From the NCBI RefSeq assembly GCF_037026715.1, contig NZ_JBANCG010000018.1:1-21471 (forward strand): a stretch of 21,471 bases of DNA, read 5' to 3'. The stretch comes from Breoghania sp037026715 (GTDB lineage Bacteria > Pseudomonadota > Alphaproteobacteria > Rhizobiales > Stappiaceae). The notes under the pieces were generated by a model. The model was not told where the DNA came from. It made no database searches and was given only the letters and a program-made list of their open reading frames with translations. A program made the position numbers and the translations under genes. Below are positions 21,470 to 21,471 of the stretch, piece by piece; position 1 is the stretch's first letter; the number at the start of each line of letters is the position of its first letter.

Positions 21470-21471
21470 CA

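Noticed and set aside
1..21471. CRISPR arrays, insertion sequences, toxin-antitoxin pairs
   Set aside because: No regularly spaced repeats, transposase genes or recognisable toxin-antitoxin pairs were seen on either strand.

Overview
The window looks like a chromosomal segment of an alphaproteobacterium of the order Hyphomicrobiales (Rhizobiales). The evidence is a GC-rich backbone, the aerobic (CobN-type) cobalamin gene set, and the order isoaspartate-methyltransferase-like gene, tolC, PopZ/DUF2497 gene. I infer the order from gene content only and cannot name a genus.

Positions 1 to about 4807 look like one end of an integrated genomic island abutting the 3' end of a tRNA-Asn gene. The tRNA-proximal gene is a P4-type tyrosine integrase whose reading frame is broken by an in-frame amber codon (3604-3606). 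Inward lie a complete LuxR/LuxI acyl-homoserine-lactone quorum-sensing pair flanked by two small unrecognised genes on the same strand, a predicted lipoprotein, a tiny secreted Cys/His-rich protein preceded by a very AT-rich stretch, and the C-terminus of a small one-helix membrane protein.

Positions 4808 to about 16950 hold tRNA-Asn and then a cobalamin biosynthesis region. A cobalamin riboswitch (about 5120-5338) with a long leader and a candidate 32-codon ORF precedes cobP-cobW-cobN-cobO. A small membrane protein gene faces cobO from the other strand across a large inverted repeat. A YrhK-family gene is then translationally coupled to cobQ. On the opposite strand cobC-cobD-DUF938 run toward cobQ. 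Together these genes cover cobalt insertion (cobN), adenosylation (cobO), amidation (cobQ), the aminopropanol arm (cobC, cobD) and nucleotide-loop activation (cobP). The cobST chelatase subunits and the corrin-ring methylation genes are not here.

Positions 16951 to 21471 hold a possible 50-residue Cys-rich ORF, tRNA-Cys with a good intrinsic terminator, a methyltransferase-like gene with a degraded SAM motif, tolC, and a PopZ-type polar organiser gene with a CtrA-like site upstream and a strong terminator.

The points most worth a second look are the quorum-sensing pair next to a disabled integrase, the riboswitch-proximal small ORF, the short AT-rich codon patches inside cobN and cobQ, the 45-bp inverted repeat after cobO, and the small Cys-rich ORFs. 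I did not find a clearly new multi-gene system.
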